DNA of 17,185 nt from Erysipelotrichaceae bacterium (GTDB lineage Bacteria > Bacillota_I > Bacilli_A > Erysipelotrichales > Erysipelotrichaceae): contig JAFONG010000206.1 of the NCBI GenBank assembly GCA_017418585.1, positions 1 to 17,185 on the forward strand, in the 5' to 3' direction. A model generated the notes under the pieces. The model did no database searches and was not told where the DNA came from. It worked only from the letters and a program-made list of their open reading frames with translations. How positions within the stretch are numbered: the stretch's first letter is position 1; each line of letters begins with the position of its first letter. Made by a program: the position numbers and the translations under genes. This document shows, one piece after another, positions 1-7,333 of this stretch.

Positions 1-306
1 ACCCGTCTCATACAGTATGTTGTCATCTTCCATGCCGTTGAGTTCAAGGAATATCCTTTCAACATGGTAGTTTCTGTCTATCTCTTTCTGTTTCTCAATC
101 GTCAGATCCTTGATGGAATCCATGTAGATGACCTGCGAATTAGTTGCTTTCAGAAACTTCTCGTCATAGATCACATCGCCCTGTTCAAAACAGATGATCA
201 GAGAAGGTTCTCCTTCGTTGAAACGGGGATTGTACAGCGTTTCCTTGATCGCCTGAGTCTTGCCAGAATCCAGAAAACCGGAAAAGACATATACCGGTTT
301 AATCAT
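1..306 (-). CDS. Divergent COG0523 (CobW/P47K)-like GTPase, partial (N-terminal 102 residues)
   Basis: The start codon is at 306 and the reading frame stays open to the window edge, so only the first 102 residues are visible. The N-terminus reads MIKPVYVFSGFLDSGKTQ, a COG0523-type P-loop (GFLDSGKT, residues 10-17) in which the usual Ala/Gly after GFL is Asp and the second Thr is Gln. The family hallmarks seen in the neighbour (ENEFG after the P-loop and the CxCC metal motif near residue 61) are absent; the equivalent stretch reads PSLIICFEQGD. A strong Shine-Dalgarno, GAGGAG, lies 7 nt before the ATG, inside the upstream gene. The start overlaps that gene's stop by 8 bp (ATGATTAA), implying translational coupling. 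It is probably a partner or paralogue of the intact GTPase next door. The family call is good, but whether it still binds GTP or metal is uncertain. Confidence 0.75.
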   Translation of the reverse strand, partial: MIKPVYVFSGFLDSGKTQAIKETLYNPRFNEGEPSLIICFEQGDVIYDEKFLKATNSQVIYMDSIKDLTIEKQKEIDRNYHVERIFLELNGMEDDNILYETG

Positions 307-1249
307 GGAACAGCTCCTCAAAGAGTCCGTGATCGATATCCGTACCAATGACTGAGACCAATGTTTCTTCTTTCTTTGATCCGGTGAAAATATGGTATTC
401 ATTCAGCACATAGTTGAAATACAGCATTCCTTCTGTACCGAATACGTAACCCTTGATACGGATGATGTCTTCCGGAATATCGCTTAAAGCTCTGGCCAGT
501 TCTTCTTCACTGTAGTGATGTCTTGGATGCAGGATCATGTTCCTGAACGGTTCGTCATCGTCATCATCATCGTGATGGTGATAATGTTCATGATCATGAT
601 GATGGTGCTCATGGTCATGGTGATGATGTTCATGGTCATGTTCATCTTCCTCGATCTTAGGAAGCAGGTCTCCTCCGGATACGATGATATCCAGCAGTTC
701 TTCAATGGAATACTCTCCGACAGGCTCAGATACGATCTGCGCTTCCGGGTTCAGTTCCTTTGCAATGGAAACCGCATTCTGTATGGTCTCTCCGTCTGCG
801 ACATCTGTATGGGACAGAATGATCGCATTCGCAGACTTGACCTGATCATCGAAGTACTCCTTGAAATTCTGATGATACTTTCTGCAGGTCTTGACATCCA
901 CGATGCAGATATGGGAAACGATGCGGAAATCGTCGTCTCTGCGGATCACGTTGATGATTTCCGAGAGCTTTCCCACGCCTGAAGGTTCAATCAGCAGGTC
1001 CGTTACACCCATGTCCTCGATCTCTTCCAGGGCATCCTCAAAATCGCCCTGAAGCGAACAGCAGATACAGCCGTTGTTTATTTCTCTGATCTTCAGCGAA
1101 CTGTCAAAAAAGGCGCTGTCAACACCGACTTCACCGAATTCGTTCTCCAGAAGCATAACTTTATCGAATTTCTTTTCCTTAAGCAGTTTCTGAATGAAAG
1201 TTGTCTTTCCTGCGCCTAAGAAACCTGAAACGATATAAACATTAATCAT
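299..1249 (-). CDS. COG0523 (CobW-type) GTP-binding metallochaperone with His-rich loop
   Basis: The 316-residue G3E-family GTPase has a P-loop GFLGAGKT (residues 9-16), LENEFGE (34-40), the COG0523 signature GCICC (60-64, Cys61/63/64), the Walker B-like EPSGVG (88-93) and a base-recognition position reading SHTD (146-149) instead of NKxD. Residues 204-232 form a His/Asp loop with 16 His and 9 Asp, then a short CobW C-terminal domain follows. Family members hydrolyse GTP and deliver or sense Zn, Ni or Co in the cytoplasm; the His loop favours metal storage or transfer, but the metal cannot be read from sequence. I prefer the ATG at 1249 to a GTG at 1258, because AAGGAAGG lies 8 nt before the ATG and abuts the GTG. 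The start overlaps the upstream stop by 8 bp (ATGATTAA). Confidence 0.92.
   Translation of the reverse strand: MINVYIVSGFLGAGKTTFIQKLLKEKKFDKVMLLENEFGEVGVDSAFFDSSLKIREINNGCICCSLQGDFEDALEEIEDMGVTDLLIEPSGVGKLSEIINVIRRDDDFRIVSHICIVDVKTCRKYHQNFKEYFDDQVKSANAIILSHTDVADGETIQNAVSIAKELNPEAQIVSEPVGEYSIEELLDIIVSGGDLLPKIEEDEHDHEHHHHDHEHHHHDHEHYHHHDDDDDDEPFRNMILHPRHHYSEEELARALSDIPEDIIRIKGYVFGTEGMLYFNYVLNEYHIFTGSKKEETLVSVIGTDIDHGLFEELFHD
554..640 (-). repeat. In-frame 21-bp repeats encoding a His/Asp metal-binding loop
   Basis: Within the COG0523 GTPase, three successive 21-bp units (640-620, 619-599, 598-578) encode HDHEHHH, HDHEHHH and HDHEHYH. They are followed by two His and a run of six Asp. The DNA copies differ at synonymous positions (CAT and CAC mixed), so the protein pattern appears to be maintained beyond simple recent slippage. 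Such His-rich insertions between the G domain and the C-terminal domain are known in Zn/Ni-related COG0523 proteins. Confidence 0.9.
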
Positions 1250-1658
1250 AGTCTTCACCTTCCTTTATTCTCTTAAAAACGATTTCATCGTATCCCGATT
1301 CAGGATCGAATTCCCGTTTTGTTTCGTATTCTTCCAGAATACCCAGAACCAGCTCGCAGGTCGTATTGATCAGACAGCCTTTCTCCAGATGACCGCCGAT
1401 GCAGCTGCCCTTTTCATCCGCCAGAGAGACATGAATATGCGCCTTGCCCCTGGATACCGTTCCGGTCAGAGAAACGATCTCGAAGTCTTCTTCTCTTTCC
1501 AGATATTCGGCAGCGTTTGCCAGACGGATCTTCATCCGGTAGACGCATCCTACGCCGCTCAAGACGACGGCAGTATTGACATGCAGATCTTTGCACTTTT
1601 CTTCAATACTCTGACGGAGATCATCTCCTCTTCTCAATCTGAAAGCCAGTTCTCTCAT
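1242..1658 (-). CDS. PPC/DUF296-domain protein (COG1661-like)
   Basis: The 138-residue protein is essentially one PPC (plants and prokaryotes conserved, DUF296) domain. Visible hallmarks are the LSGVGCVYRMKI strand (33-44), LTGTVSRG (64-71), HIHVSLAD (74-81) and GGHL (88-91), followed by CLINTTCELVLG. His74, His76 and His90 are the conserved trio that may form a metal site. Prokaryotic members are small homotrimers of unclear function; DNA-binding descriptions come from plant AT-hook relatives, and no AT-hook is present here. It is the first gene of a run with two COG0523-type proteins, so a metal-linked role is a reasonable inference. A TAG lies in frame four codons upstream, which fixes the ATG at 1658. 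No Shine-Dalgarno is visible and the candidate -10 box is only 6 nt away. Confidence 0.85.
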   Translation of the reverse strand: MRELAFRLRRGDDLRQSIEEKCKDLHVNTAVVLSGVGCVYRMKIRLANAAEYLEREEDFEIVSLTGTVSRGKAHIHVSLADEKGSCIGGHLEKGCLINTTCELVLGILEEYETKREFDPESGYDEIVFKRIKEGEDYD

Positions 1659-1664
1659 GGTTAT

Positions 1665-1693
1665 ATTCTATCATCTCTGGATAGTGATGATAA
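1665..1693 (-). promoter_or_regulatory. Candidate promoter of the PPC/COG0523 operon
   Basis: On the minus strand a TTATCA (-35 like, 1693-1688), a 17-nt spacer and TAGAAT (-10 like, 1670-1665) stand 6 nt before the ATG at 1658. Transcription would be expected to begin at or within a base or two of the start codon. The site lies in the 77-bp gap between this operon and glgB. The match to consensus is moderate. Confidence 0.5.
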
Positions 1694-1702
1694 GCAAATT
1701 AC

Positions 1703-1734
1703 ACAGTAAAAGAAAGGAGATCCAATGATCTCCT
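1703..1734 (-). terminator. Intrinsic terminator of the glycogen operon
   Basis: A perfect 8-bp stem, AGGAGATC/GATCTCCT, closes a 4-nt loop (1715-1734). On the minus strand it is followed by TTTCTTTT. It begins one base after the glgB stop codon (1736-1738), which marks the end of the six-gene glycogen operon. There is no comparable T-run on the plus strand, so it is directional. Confidence 0.9.
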
Positions 1735-1735
1735 C

Positions 1736-3601
1736 TTATTGTTTCTGTACGCCGATCCGTTTCAGTGAAGTGTTGTTTTCGACTCTGGCGATCTTCTTCT
1801 TGACCTTGGTCGAGAAGATGATTCCCGCATAAGGCGCCAGATCGATCGCAATGGAATTCGGCAGACCATGCGCCTTTACCTTCTTTGATCTGAGCGGTTT
1901 AAAGTTGCACATGTTGCATCCGGAATAGATATCCTTTTCCGTATTGATCAGTTCGGTATATGTTCCTGTAAAAGGAACGCCGATCCGATAATCGGTATAG
2001 GAGATCGGTTTCATGTTCAGAACAATCAGGAAACAGTTGTCTTCGTCGTATCTGGTATAGATGTAGACGGACTGCTTGTAATTGTCGGCATCGATCCATT
2101 TGAACGACAGCGGATCATAGTCGTAGGAATAGAACGCCTTGTAGGACAGGTAAATATGACACAGATCCCTGAACAGCCTGTTGAACGAATCGTGAGCCGG
2201 ATACTGCAGCAGATGCCAGTCCAGACCTCGGGATTCATCGAATTCCCGGTACATCGCAATGTCGTTTCCCAAGAAATTCAGTTTCTTTCCCGGATGAGTA
2301 AACATGTACAGGAAGAGGTTGCGGCACTGTTTAAACTGATCCTCGTAGTTGCCCCACATCTTGTCGATGATGGTCTTCTTGGAATGGACGACTTCATCAT
2401 GTGACAGAGGCAGAATGAACTTCTCGGAATAGAAGTAGGCCATCGAGAAGGTCAGCTGGTTGTGATGATACTGCCGGTATTCCGGATCCATCTTATAGTA
2501 TTTCAGGGTATCGTTCATCCATCCCAAATCCCACTTGTAGTCGAAGCCAAGTCCTTCATATTCCGTCGGAACGGTGACTTTCGGGAAATCCGTAGAGTCT
2601 TCCGCTATCAGCATGACATCAGGATGTTCCTTCTTGATCGAATAGTTGAAACGTTTTACGAATGAAAGACCAGATTCATTTCTTCCCAGATTCTTGTTTC
2701 CGTCAAAGAAGATGATATTGGAAACGGCATCCATTCTTAATCCGTCAAAATGATATTCATTCAGGAAGATATTGGCCGAAGACAGCAGATAGGAAATAAC
2801 CGGTCCGGAACCCAGATCGAACTGGTAAGAACCCCACTGCGACCTGGAAATCTTCGGATCCTTGTATTCATAGCACGGTTCGCCATCGAAATTGCCTAAA
2901 CCGAAAGCGTCCGTTGCGAAATGCACATAGGCAACATCCAGGATGACACCGATGCCGTTAAGATGGCATTCGTTGACAAAATCCATCAGATCCCAAGGCG
3001 TGCCGTAACGGCTGGTAGCCGACAGGAAACCTGTCGCCTGATATCCCCAGGAACCGTCGAACGGATGTTCAACAACCGGCATCATTTCAATATGGGTATA
3101 ACCCATTTCCTTGACGTAAGGGATCAGCTGTTCCTTCAGCTCCCTGTAGGTCGTGAGCTCTCCTTCGTGCTTGAATCCGTTGACATGTACCTCGTAGATG
3201 TTCAAAGGATTCTCATAAGAGAATTTTCTGCTGCTCATGTATTCCTGATCGGTAAACTGATACTGGGACAGGTCATACATGACAGAAGCGTTGGATGGAC
3301 GTCTCTCGCTGTAGAAAGCGTAAGGATCCGACTTGTCTGAAAAGCTTCCGTCTTTGTGATAAATCCTGAAACGGTAGGAATAGATACATTCGCAGTTCGG
3401 GATCACCAGATGCCAGATGCCTCTGTCATCGACTTTCTCAAACGGATAGAATACCTGAAATCCTTCTCTGGACATGAACACATCGATTCCGACGGCATGG
3501 GGAGCCCACAGATAAAACTCGACGCCGTCGCCAAGTCTATGACAGCCCATGTACTTGTATGCCTGTGTATCAATGCCTAAGAAGAAATAGTCCAGATTCA
3601 T
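1736..3601 (-). CDS. glgB: 1,4-alpha-glucan (glycogen) branching enzyme, GH13
   Basis: The 621-residue enzyme transfers segments of alpha-1,4-glucan to 6-OH positions, creating alpha-1,6 branches in glycogen. An N-terminal CBM48-like beta domain (about 15-110, with FYLWAPHA) precedes the GH13 barrel. Visible motifs are SWGYQATGFL (184-193), SRYGTP (197-202), region I DVAYVHF (222-228), region II GLRMDAV with nucleophile Asp291, region III LIAEDST with acid/base Glu334, and region IV LPLSHDEVVH with Asp402. Length is near that of Bacillus GlgB, and all three catalytic acids are present. Region I is slightly unusual, since the family often reads DWVPxHF. The start overlaps the glgA stop by 4 bp (ATGA). 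It is the last gene of the operon. Confidence 0.96.
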   Translation of the reverse strand: MNLDYFFLGIDTQAYKYMGCHRLGDGVEFYLWAPHAVGIDVFMSREGFQVFYPFEKVDDRGIWHLVIPNCECIYSYRFRIYHKDGSFSDKSDPYAFYSERRPSNASVMYDLSQYQFTDQEYMSSRKFSYENPLNIYEVHVNGFKHEGELTTYRELKEQLIPYVKEMGYTHIEMMPVVEHPFDGSWGYQATGFLSATSRYGTPWDLMDFVNECHLNGIGVILDVAYVHFATDAFGLGNFDGEPCYEYKDPKISRSQWGSYQFDLGSGPVISYLLSSANIFLNEYHFDGLRMDAVSNIIFFDGNKNLGRNESGLSFVKRFNYSIKKEHPDVMLIAEDSTDFPKVTVPTEYEGLGFDYKWDLGWMNDTLKYYKMDPEYRQYHHNQLTFSMAYFYSEKFILPLSHDEVVHSKKTIIDKMWGNYEDQFKQCRNLFLYMFTHPGKKLNFLGNDIAMYREFDESRGLDWHLLQYPAHDSFNRLFRDLCHIYLSYKAFYSYDYDPLSFKWIDADNYKQSVYIYTRYDEDNCFLIVLNMKPISYTDYRIGVPFTGTYTELINTEKDIYSGCNMCNFKPLRSKKVKAHGLPNSIAIDLAPYAGIIFSTKVKKKIARVENNTSLKRIGVQKQ

Positions 3602-5040
3602 TTGATCAATACCCTTCTATACAGTTCTTCATATTCTCTTGCCGATTTTGCGAACGAGACATCGTATTTCATCGCATTCTTGATCAGCATCTTCCATCTT
3701 TCAGGATATTCGTAATACTGCGTATAGGCATAGTTAAACGCATTCAGGAAATCATGAACGGAATAAGGACCGAATGTAAATCCCGTTCCTGTCATTTCAT
3801 ATTCATTCAGCGGTTCAACCGTATCCTTCAGTCCGCCTGTCTCTCTGACAAACGGCAGCGTACCGTAACGCATGGAAATCAGCTGCGATATGCCGCACGG
3901 TTCAAACAGTGAAGGCATCAGCAGCATGTCCAGACCCGCATACATGTTGTGGGCCAGTGCCTCGTTATATCCGCAATAGTACACGAAACGACCCTTGTTT
4001 TCGTTTTCCAGCATCTTAAAGGAGTATTCATGCTTGGATTCACCTGTACCAAGGATGGCTACCTGTACATCTTTCCTCAGGATATCCTGAATGGCGCCCA
4101 ATACCAGATCGGCACCTTTCTGGAATGTCAGTCTGGAAACCATGCCGATCAGTAAAGTATCCGGTTTCTCTTCCAGACCCAGCTGATACTGCAGAGATCT
4201 CTTGTTTTCTTTCTTGCCCTTCAGGTAGTTCCTGATGCCGTAATTGTAGTAGATGCTCTTATCGGTCATCGGGTTGAAGGAATCGGTATCGATACCGTTG
4301 ACAATGCCGTACAGATCCGCTCCGCGATAACGCAGGATCACATCCAGCTTGTTGCCGTATTCCGGCGTCTGGATCTCCTGGGCATAGGTCCTGGATACCG
4401 TCGTAACATAGTCCGCGAATACAATACCGATTTTCATGAAGTTGCAGTAGTCATTGTAACGCAGATCGCCGTTCTCGTAGTAATGATAATCAAAGGCCAG
4501 GTAATCGAACAGGACCTTCTTGTCGTATTCTCCCTGGTAGGCAAGATTGTGGATCGTCAGAATATGCTTGATATTCCGGATCGATTCGATCGCGTTGTAT
4601 CTGACCTTGCACAGAGCAGGCAGAACAGCCGCATGGTAGTCGTGTTCATGACAGATGTCCGGATAGTAATCCAGCTTGATCATCATCTCCAGTACGGCGC
4701 AGTTGTAGAAAGAAAACCTTGCCGCATCATCCGCATAGCCGTAGATACCGTCACGGTAGAAATACGTATCATTCTCAATGAACAGATACTCTACTCCCTC
4801 GTTGAAATATGAGTAGATGTTTGCTTCTTCATTGATATAACCGCTATGCACATAGATATGATCCAGATACTTCATGCCTTCGTAATACTTCTCTTTAATC
4901 GTTTTAAACATCGGCATGACGACCCGTACTTCAAAGTTCTCTTTATCGAGAGCCTTAGGCAGAGCATAAACGACATCGGCTAAACCGCCGGTCTTAACAA
5001 ATGGCAGAGATTCAAAAGAAACAAACAGTACTTTAATCAT
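3598..5040 (-). CDS. glgA: Glycogen synthase (ADP-glucose-dependent), GT5
   Basis: The 480-residue GT5 enzyme adds glucose from ADP-glucose to the non-reducing ends of glycogen in the cytoplasm. Diagnostic parts are the N-terminal KTGGLADV (16-23), which binds the ADP-glucose phosphates, HEHDYHA (131-137), LTIHNLAYQG (161-170), GIVNGID (245-251), SRLTFQKG (302-309) and FEPCGISQ (379-386) with the conserved Glu380, followed by RETGGLKDTV. Length matches bacterial GlgA. The start shares one base with the glgD stop (TAATG), and GAGGAG lies 10 nt upstream, so translation is probably both coupled and Shine-Dalgarno driven. Confidence 0.97.
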   Translation of the reverse strand: MIKVLFVSFESLPFVKTGGLADVVYALPKALDKENFEVRVVMPMFKTIKEKYYEGMKYLDHIYVHSGYINEEANIYSYFNEGVEYLFIENDTYFYRDGIYGYADDAARFSFYNCAVLEMMIKLDYYPDICHEHDYHAAVLPALCKVRYNAIESIRNIKHILTIHNLAYQGEYDKKVLFDYLAFDYHYYENGDLRYNDYCNFMKIGIVFADYVTTVSRTYAQEIQTPEYGNKLDVILRYRGADLYGIVNGIDTDSFNPMTDKSIYYNYGIRNYLKGKKENKRSLQYQLGLEEKPDTLLIGMVSRLTFQKGADLVLGAIQDILRKDVQVAILGTGESKHEYSFKMLENENKGRFVYYCGYNEALAHNMYAGLDMLLMPSLFEPCGISQLISMRYGTLPFVRETGGLKDTVEPLNEYEMTGTGFTFGPYSVHDFLNAFNYAYTQYYEYPERWKMLIKNAMKYDVSFAKSAREYEELYRRVLIK

Positions 5041-6155
5041 TAGATCCGGTCTCCTCGTTTAATGTAAATCGGTTCTTCGTCTGTACCACGCAGATCTTTC
5101 ACGTGGGTAATGATCGTGAGTCTGTCAACGACCGCATGATCCATCTTGACGTTCTTATCGATGAATGTATCAGGAAGGACGACGGAGTTCTTAACAACGG
5201 CGCCTTCCTTGATGATGACGTTTCTGCCGATAACGGAATTGATGACGGTTCCTTCGATCTGACATCCGTTGGCTACGATGGAACCCTTAACGGTTGCACC
5301 CGGCTTATACAGTGTCGGACAGGAGTCGTTGGTCATCGTATAGATCGGCCAGTCTTCATTGATCAGCCTGGTCAGTTCCTTCTCTTTCTTGATCTGCATG
5401 TTGGCATCGTAGTAGGCCTTTAATGTCGAAATGCAGGCGCAGAATCCGCGGTGCTGGTAGGCGCCGATCTTCATGGCTCTGACGCAGTCGGCCACGATAT
5501 CCGAGAGAGAATAGAGGCTTGAAGTCGTGCTTGCTTCTACGACCAGCTGCTTGAATGTCAGGGTTGACATAACATAGGTTTCAAGAGAAACGTTGCCGTT
5601 CTTGTATTTGCCGCGGTTCTTATGGAACTCGGTAACTCTCTTCTTGTCATCGATGGTCAGAATATCGCCCATCAGATAGGAAGTGTCCGTATTGTTCGCG
5701 TTGTGATACAGGATCGTAATGTCGTTCTTGGACTTGATGTGATAATCCAGAAGTTCCGAGAAATCCTGCTTAAAGATGAAATGGGACGGTGCTATGACGA
5801 CATAGGAAGGATTCTCTACGTCGACGAATTCCATATAGGTCTTGAAAGCCAGAATATCGACATTAAACAGATCGTTGTTGGCGAAATTGTTGTCTCCATG
5901 CAGAAGATGGATCTTGCCCTTCTTGGAGTTGATGTTGTAGCTTGTTCTGGTGATGTGTTCCACGGCAGAACGCTCTCTGTTCTTGATGTATACCTTGATG
6001 GAATCGATACCGGAGTTGGTAAAGTTCGAAAGCATAAAGTCCAGAACACGATATCTGCCTAAGATAGAAGTTGCAGAAATCGGACGGAAGTCTTCCAGCC
6101 CCTTGACATGGACATAGGAAGGTTCAAAATTCAGAATACCTAATACCTTACTCAT
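5040..6155 (-). CDS. glgD: GlgD, regulatory subunit paralogue of ADP-glucose pyrophosphorylase
   Basis: The 371-residue GlgC paralogue has a nucleotidyltransferase-like fold followed by a left-handed beta-helix tail (about 280-350, with hexapeptide-like GAVVKNSVV). The GGxGxRL pyrophosphorylase loop of GlgC is missing; the N-terminus reads MSKVLGILNFEP, while the ILGRYRVLDFMLSN block (31-44) remains. In Bacillota, GlgD forms a hetero-oligomer with GlgC and modulates it, with little catalysis of its own. A longer reading from a TTG at 6176 is possible, but I choose the ATG at 6155: AGGTGA lies 6 nt upstream, the GlgD N-terminus fits, and the ATG overlaps the glgC stop by 8 bp (ATGAGTAA). Confidence 0.93.
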   Translation of the reverse strand: MSKVLGILNFEPSYVHVKGLEDFRPISATSILGRYRVLDFMLSNFTNSGIDSIKVYIKNRERSAVEHITRTSYNINSKKGKIHLLHGDNNFANNDLFNVDILAFKTYMEFVDVENPSYVVIAPSHFIFKQDFSELLDYHIKSKNDITILYHNANNTDTSYLMGDILTIDDKKRVTEFHKNRGKYKNGNVSLETYVMSTLTFKQLVVEASTTSSLYSLSDIVADCVRAMKIGAYQHRGFCACISTLKAYYDANMQIKKEKELTRLINEDWPIYTMTNDSCPTLYKPGATVKGSIVANGCQIEGTVINSVIGRNVIIKEGAVVKNSVVLPDTFIDKNVKMDHAVVDRLTIITHVKDLRGTDEEPIYIKRGDRI

Positions 6156-7302
6156 GCTGTTCACCTGCCTTTGCAATCAGGGCTTTTGATACAAGCAGAA
6201 CATCTGCCGAATCCTTCTTTCCCAATACCATACCGTCAGGAATCCTGACATCATCGGCAACCAGACATCTCGTTAACTTGGCGCCCTTACCAACAACGAC
6301 ATCGTTCATGATGACCGACTGATCAACCGTGGCATTTTCTCTGACTTCTACACCCGAGAATATGACGGAATGAGAAACTTTTCCGTTTACGATCGCGCCC
6401 TGGGTAATGAAGGCGTTGTCGATCACGGCATTCTCGCCGATGCACTGCGGCGTTGCGCTGGCATCGTTCGTATAAATCTTCCAGTCAGGATCGAAAAGAT
6501 CCAGACCGCTGTTTTCTTTCAGCAGATCCATATTGGCTTCCCAGAGGGAATCGATGGTTCCGACATCCTTCCAGTACCCTTTGAAACGGTAAGCCTGCAG
6601 TTTCAGCTTATCGTTCAGATAGGCAGGAATGATGTTCTTGCCGAAGTCGTGTGAAGATTCGGCATTCTTGGCATCATCTTTCAGATACTTCCTCAAAGTC
6701 TTGTAGGTGAAGATGTAGACGCCCATGGACGCCAGATTGGATTTCGGCTGTTTCGGTTTTTCTTCGAATTCAACGATCTTATCGTTCTTGTCGGTATTCA
6801 TGATGCCGAAACGGCTTGCTTCCTTCATCGGTACTTCGATAACGGCAATCGTTGCATCCGCCTTGGAGTCGATGTGTTTCTGCAGCATGCTTTCATAGTT
6901 CATCTTGTAGATGTGGTCACCGGAAAGCACCAGAACGTATTCGGCTTCTTCCTGATCCAGGAAATCCAGATTCTGATAGATCGCATCGGCCGTACCGTTG
7001 TACAGACCCAGACCTGTTTCATCCTTTTCTCTTGGCGACAGGACATAAACGCCGCCGCCGTTGGAATCAAGACCCCAGGTGGAACTTCTGGCACTGTAGG
7101 AACTCAGAAGAATGGACTCATACTGAACCAGAACACCGACAGTCGAGATGTGCGAGTTTGCACAGTTAGACAGTGCAAAGTCGATGATCCGATACTTGCC
7201 GCCGAAGTGTACAGCCGGTTTCGCGACCTTTTTGGTCAAATCAAAAAGACGTGAACCTCTGCCTCCTGCAAGTATCATTGCTACCATATTATTCTTTTTC
7301 AT
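6148..7302 (-). CDS. glgC: Glucose-1-phosphate adenylyltransferase (ADP-glucose pyrophosphorylase)
   Basis: The 384-residue enzyme makes ADP-glucose from ATP and glucose-1-phosphate, the committed step of glycogen synthesis. The catalytic machinery is intact: LAGGRGSRL (11-19), KPAVHFGGKYRIIDF (28-42), GTADAIYQN (103-111), SGDHIYKMNY (127-136), FEEKP (179-183) and GYWKDVGTI (242-250). A beta-helix domain follows from about residue 290. The start is well supported by AAGGAG 7 nt upstream of the ATG. A 26-bp gap separates it from pullulanase, the widest gap in the operon, and a TATAAT there may act as an internal promoter. Together with GlgD it should form the operon's pyrophosphorylase. Confidence 0.97.
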   Translation of the reverse strand: MKKNNMVAMILAGGRGSRLFDLTKKVAKPAVHFGGKYRIIDFALSNCANSHISTVGVLVQYESILLSSYSARSSTWGLDSNGGGVYVLSPREKDETGLGLYNGTADAIYQNLDFLDQEEAEYVLVLSGDHIYKMNYESMLQKHIDSKADATIAVIEVPMKEASRFGIMNTDKNDKIVEFEEKPKQPKSNLASMGVYIFTYKTLRKYLKDDAKNAESSHDFGKNIIPAYLNDKLKLQAYRFKGYWKDVGTIDSLWEANMDLLKENSGLDLFDPDWKIYTNDASATPQCIGENAVIDNAFITQGAIVNGKVSHSVIFSGVEVRENATVDQSVIMNDVVVGKGAKLTRCLVADDVRIPDGMVLGKKDSADVLLVSKALIAKAGEQHE

Positions 7303-7309
7303 TGGAATA

Positions 7310-7333
7310 CTCCTTAATACTAATTTTATTATA
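7310..7333 (-). promoter_or_regulatory. glgC ribosome binding site with possible internal promoter
   Basis: On the minus strand a perfect TATAAT (7333-7328) overlaps the pullulanase stop codon, and AAGGAG (7315-7310) follows, 7 nt before the glgC start. The ribosome binding site is secure. A convincing -35 box is not visible at 16-18 nt spacing, so the promoter part is tentative. If active it would allow glgCDAB expression without the HAD and pullulanase genes, with a normal short leader. Confidence 0.4.

Noticed and set aside
64..351. Plus-strand open frame at the left edge
   Set aside because: It is the antisense of the partial COG0523-like gene, whose P-loop, Shine-Dalgarno and start overlap make the minus-strand reading clear.
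515..982. Plus-strand open frame of 155 codons with Met/Val-rich segment
   Set aside because: It is the antisense of the His-rich repeat in the COG0523 gene (CAT reads as ATG on the other strand); composition is artefactual and no ribosome binding site is seen.
1242..1258. GTG start at 1258 for the COG0523 GTPase
   Set aside because: The AAGGAAGG ribosome binding site abuts this GTG, leaving no spacing, but lies 8 nt before the ATG at 1249.
5040..6176. Longer GlgD reading from a TTG at 6176
   Set aside because: The ATG at 6155 has a well-spaced AGGTGA, the typical GlgD N-terminus and the recurrent 8-bp overlap; the seven extra residues are read from the end of glgC.
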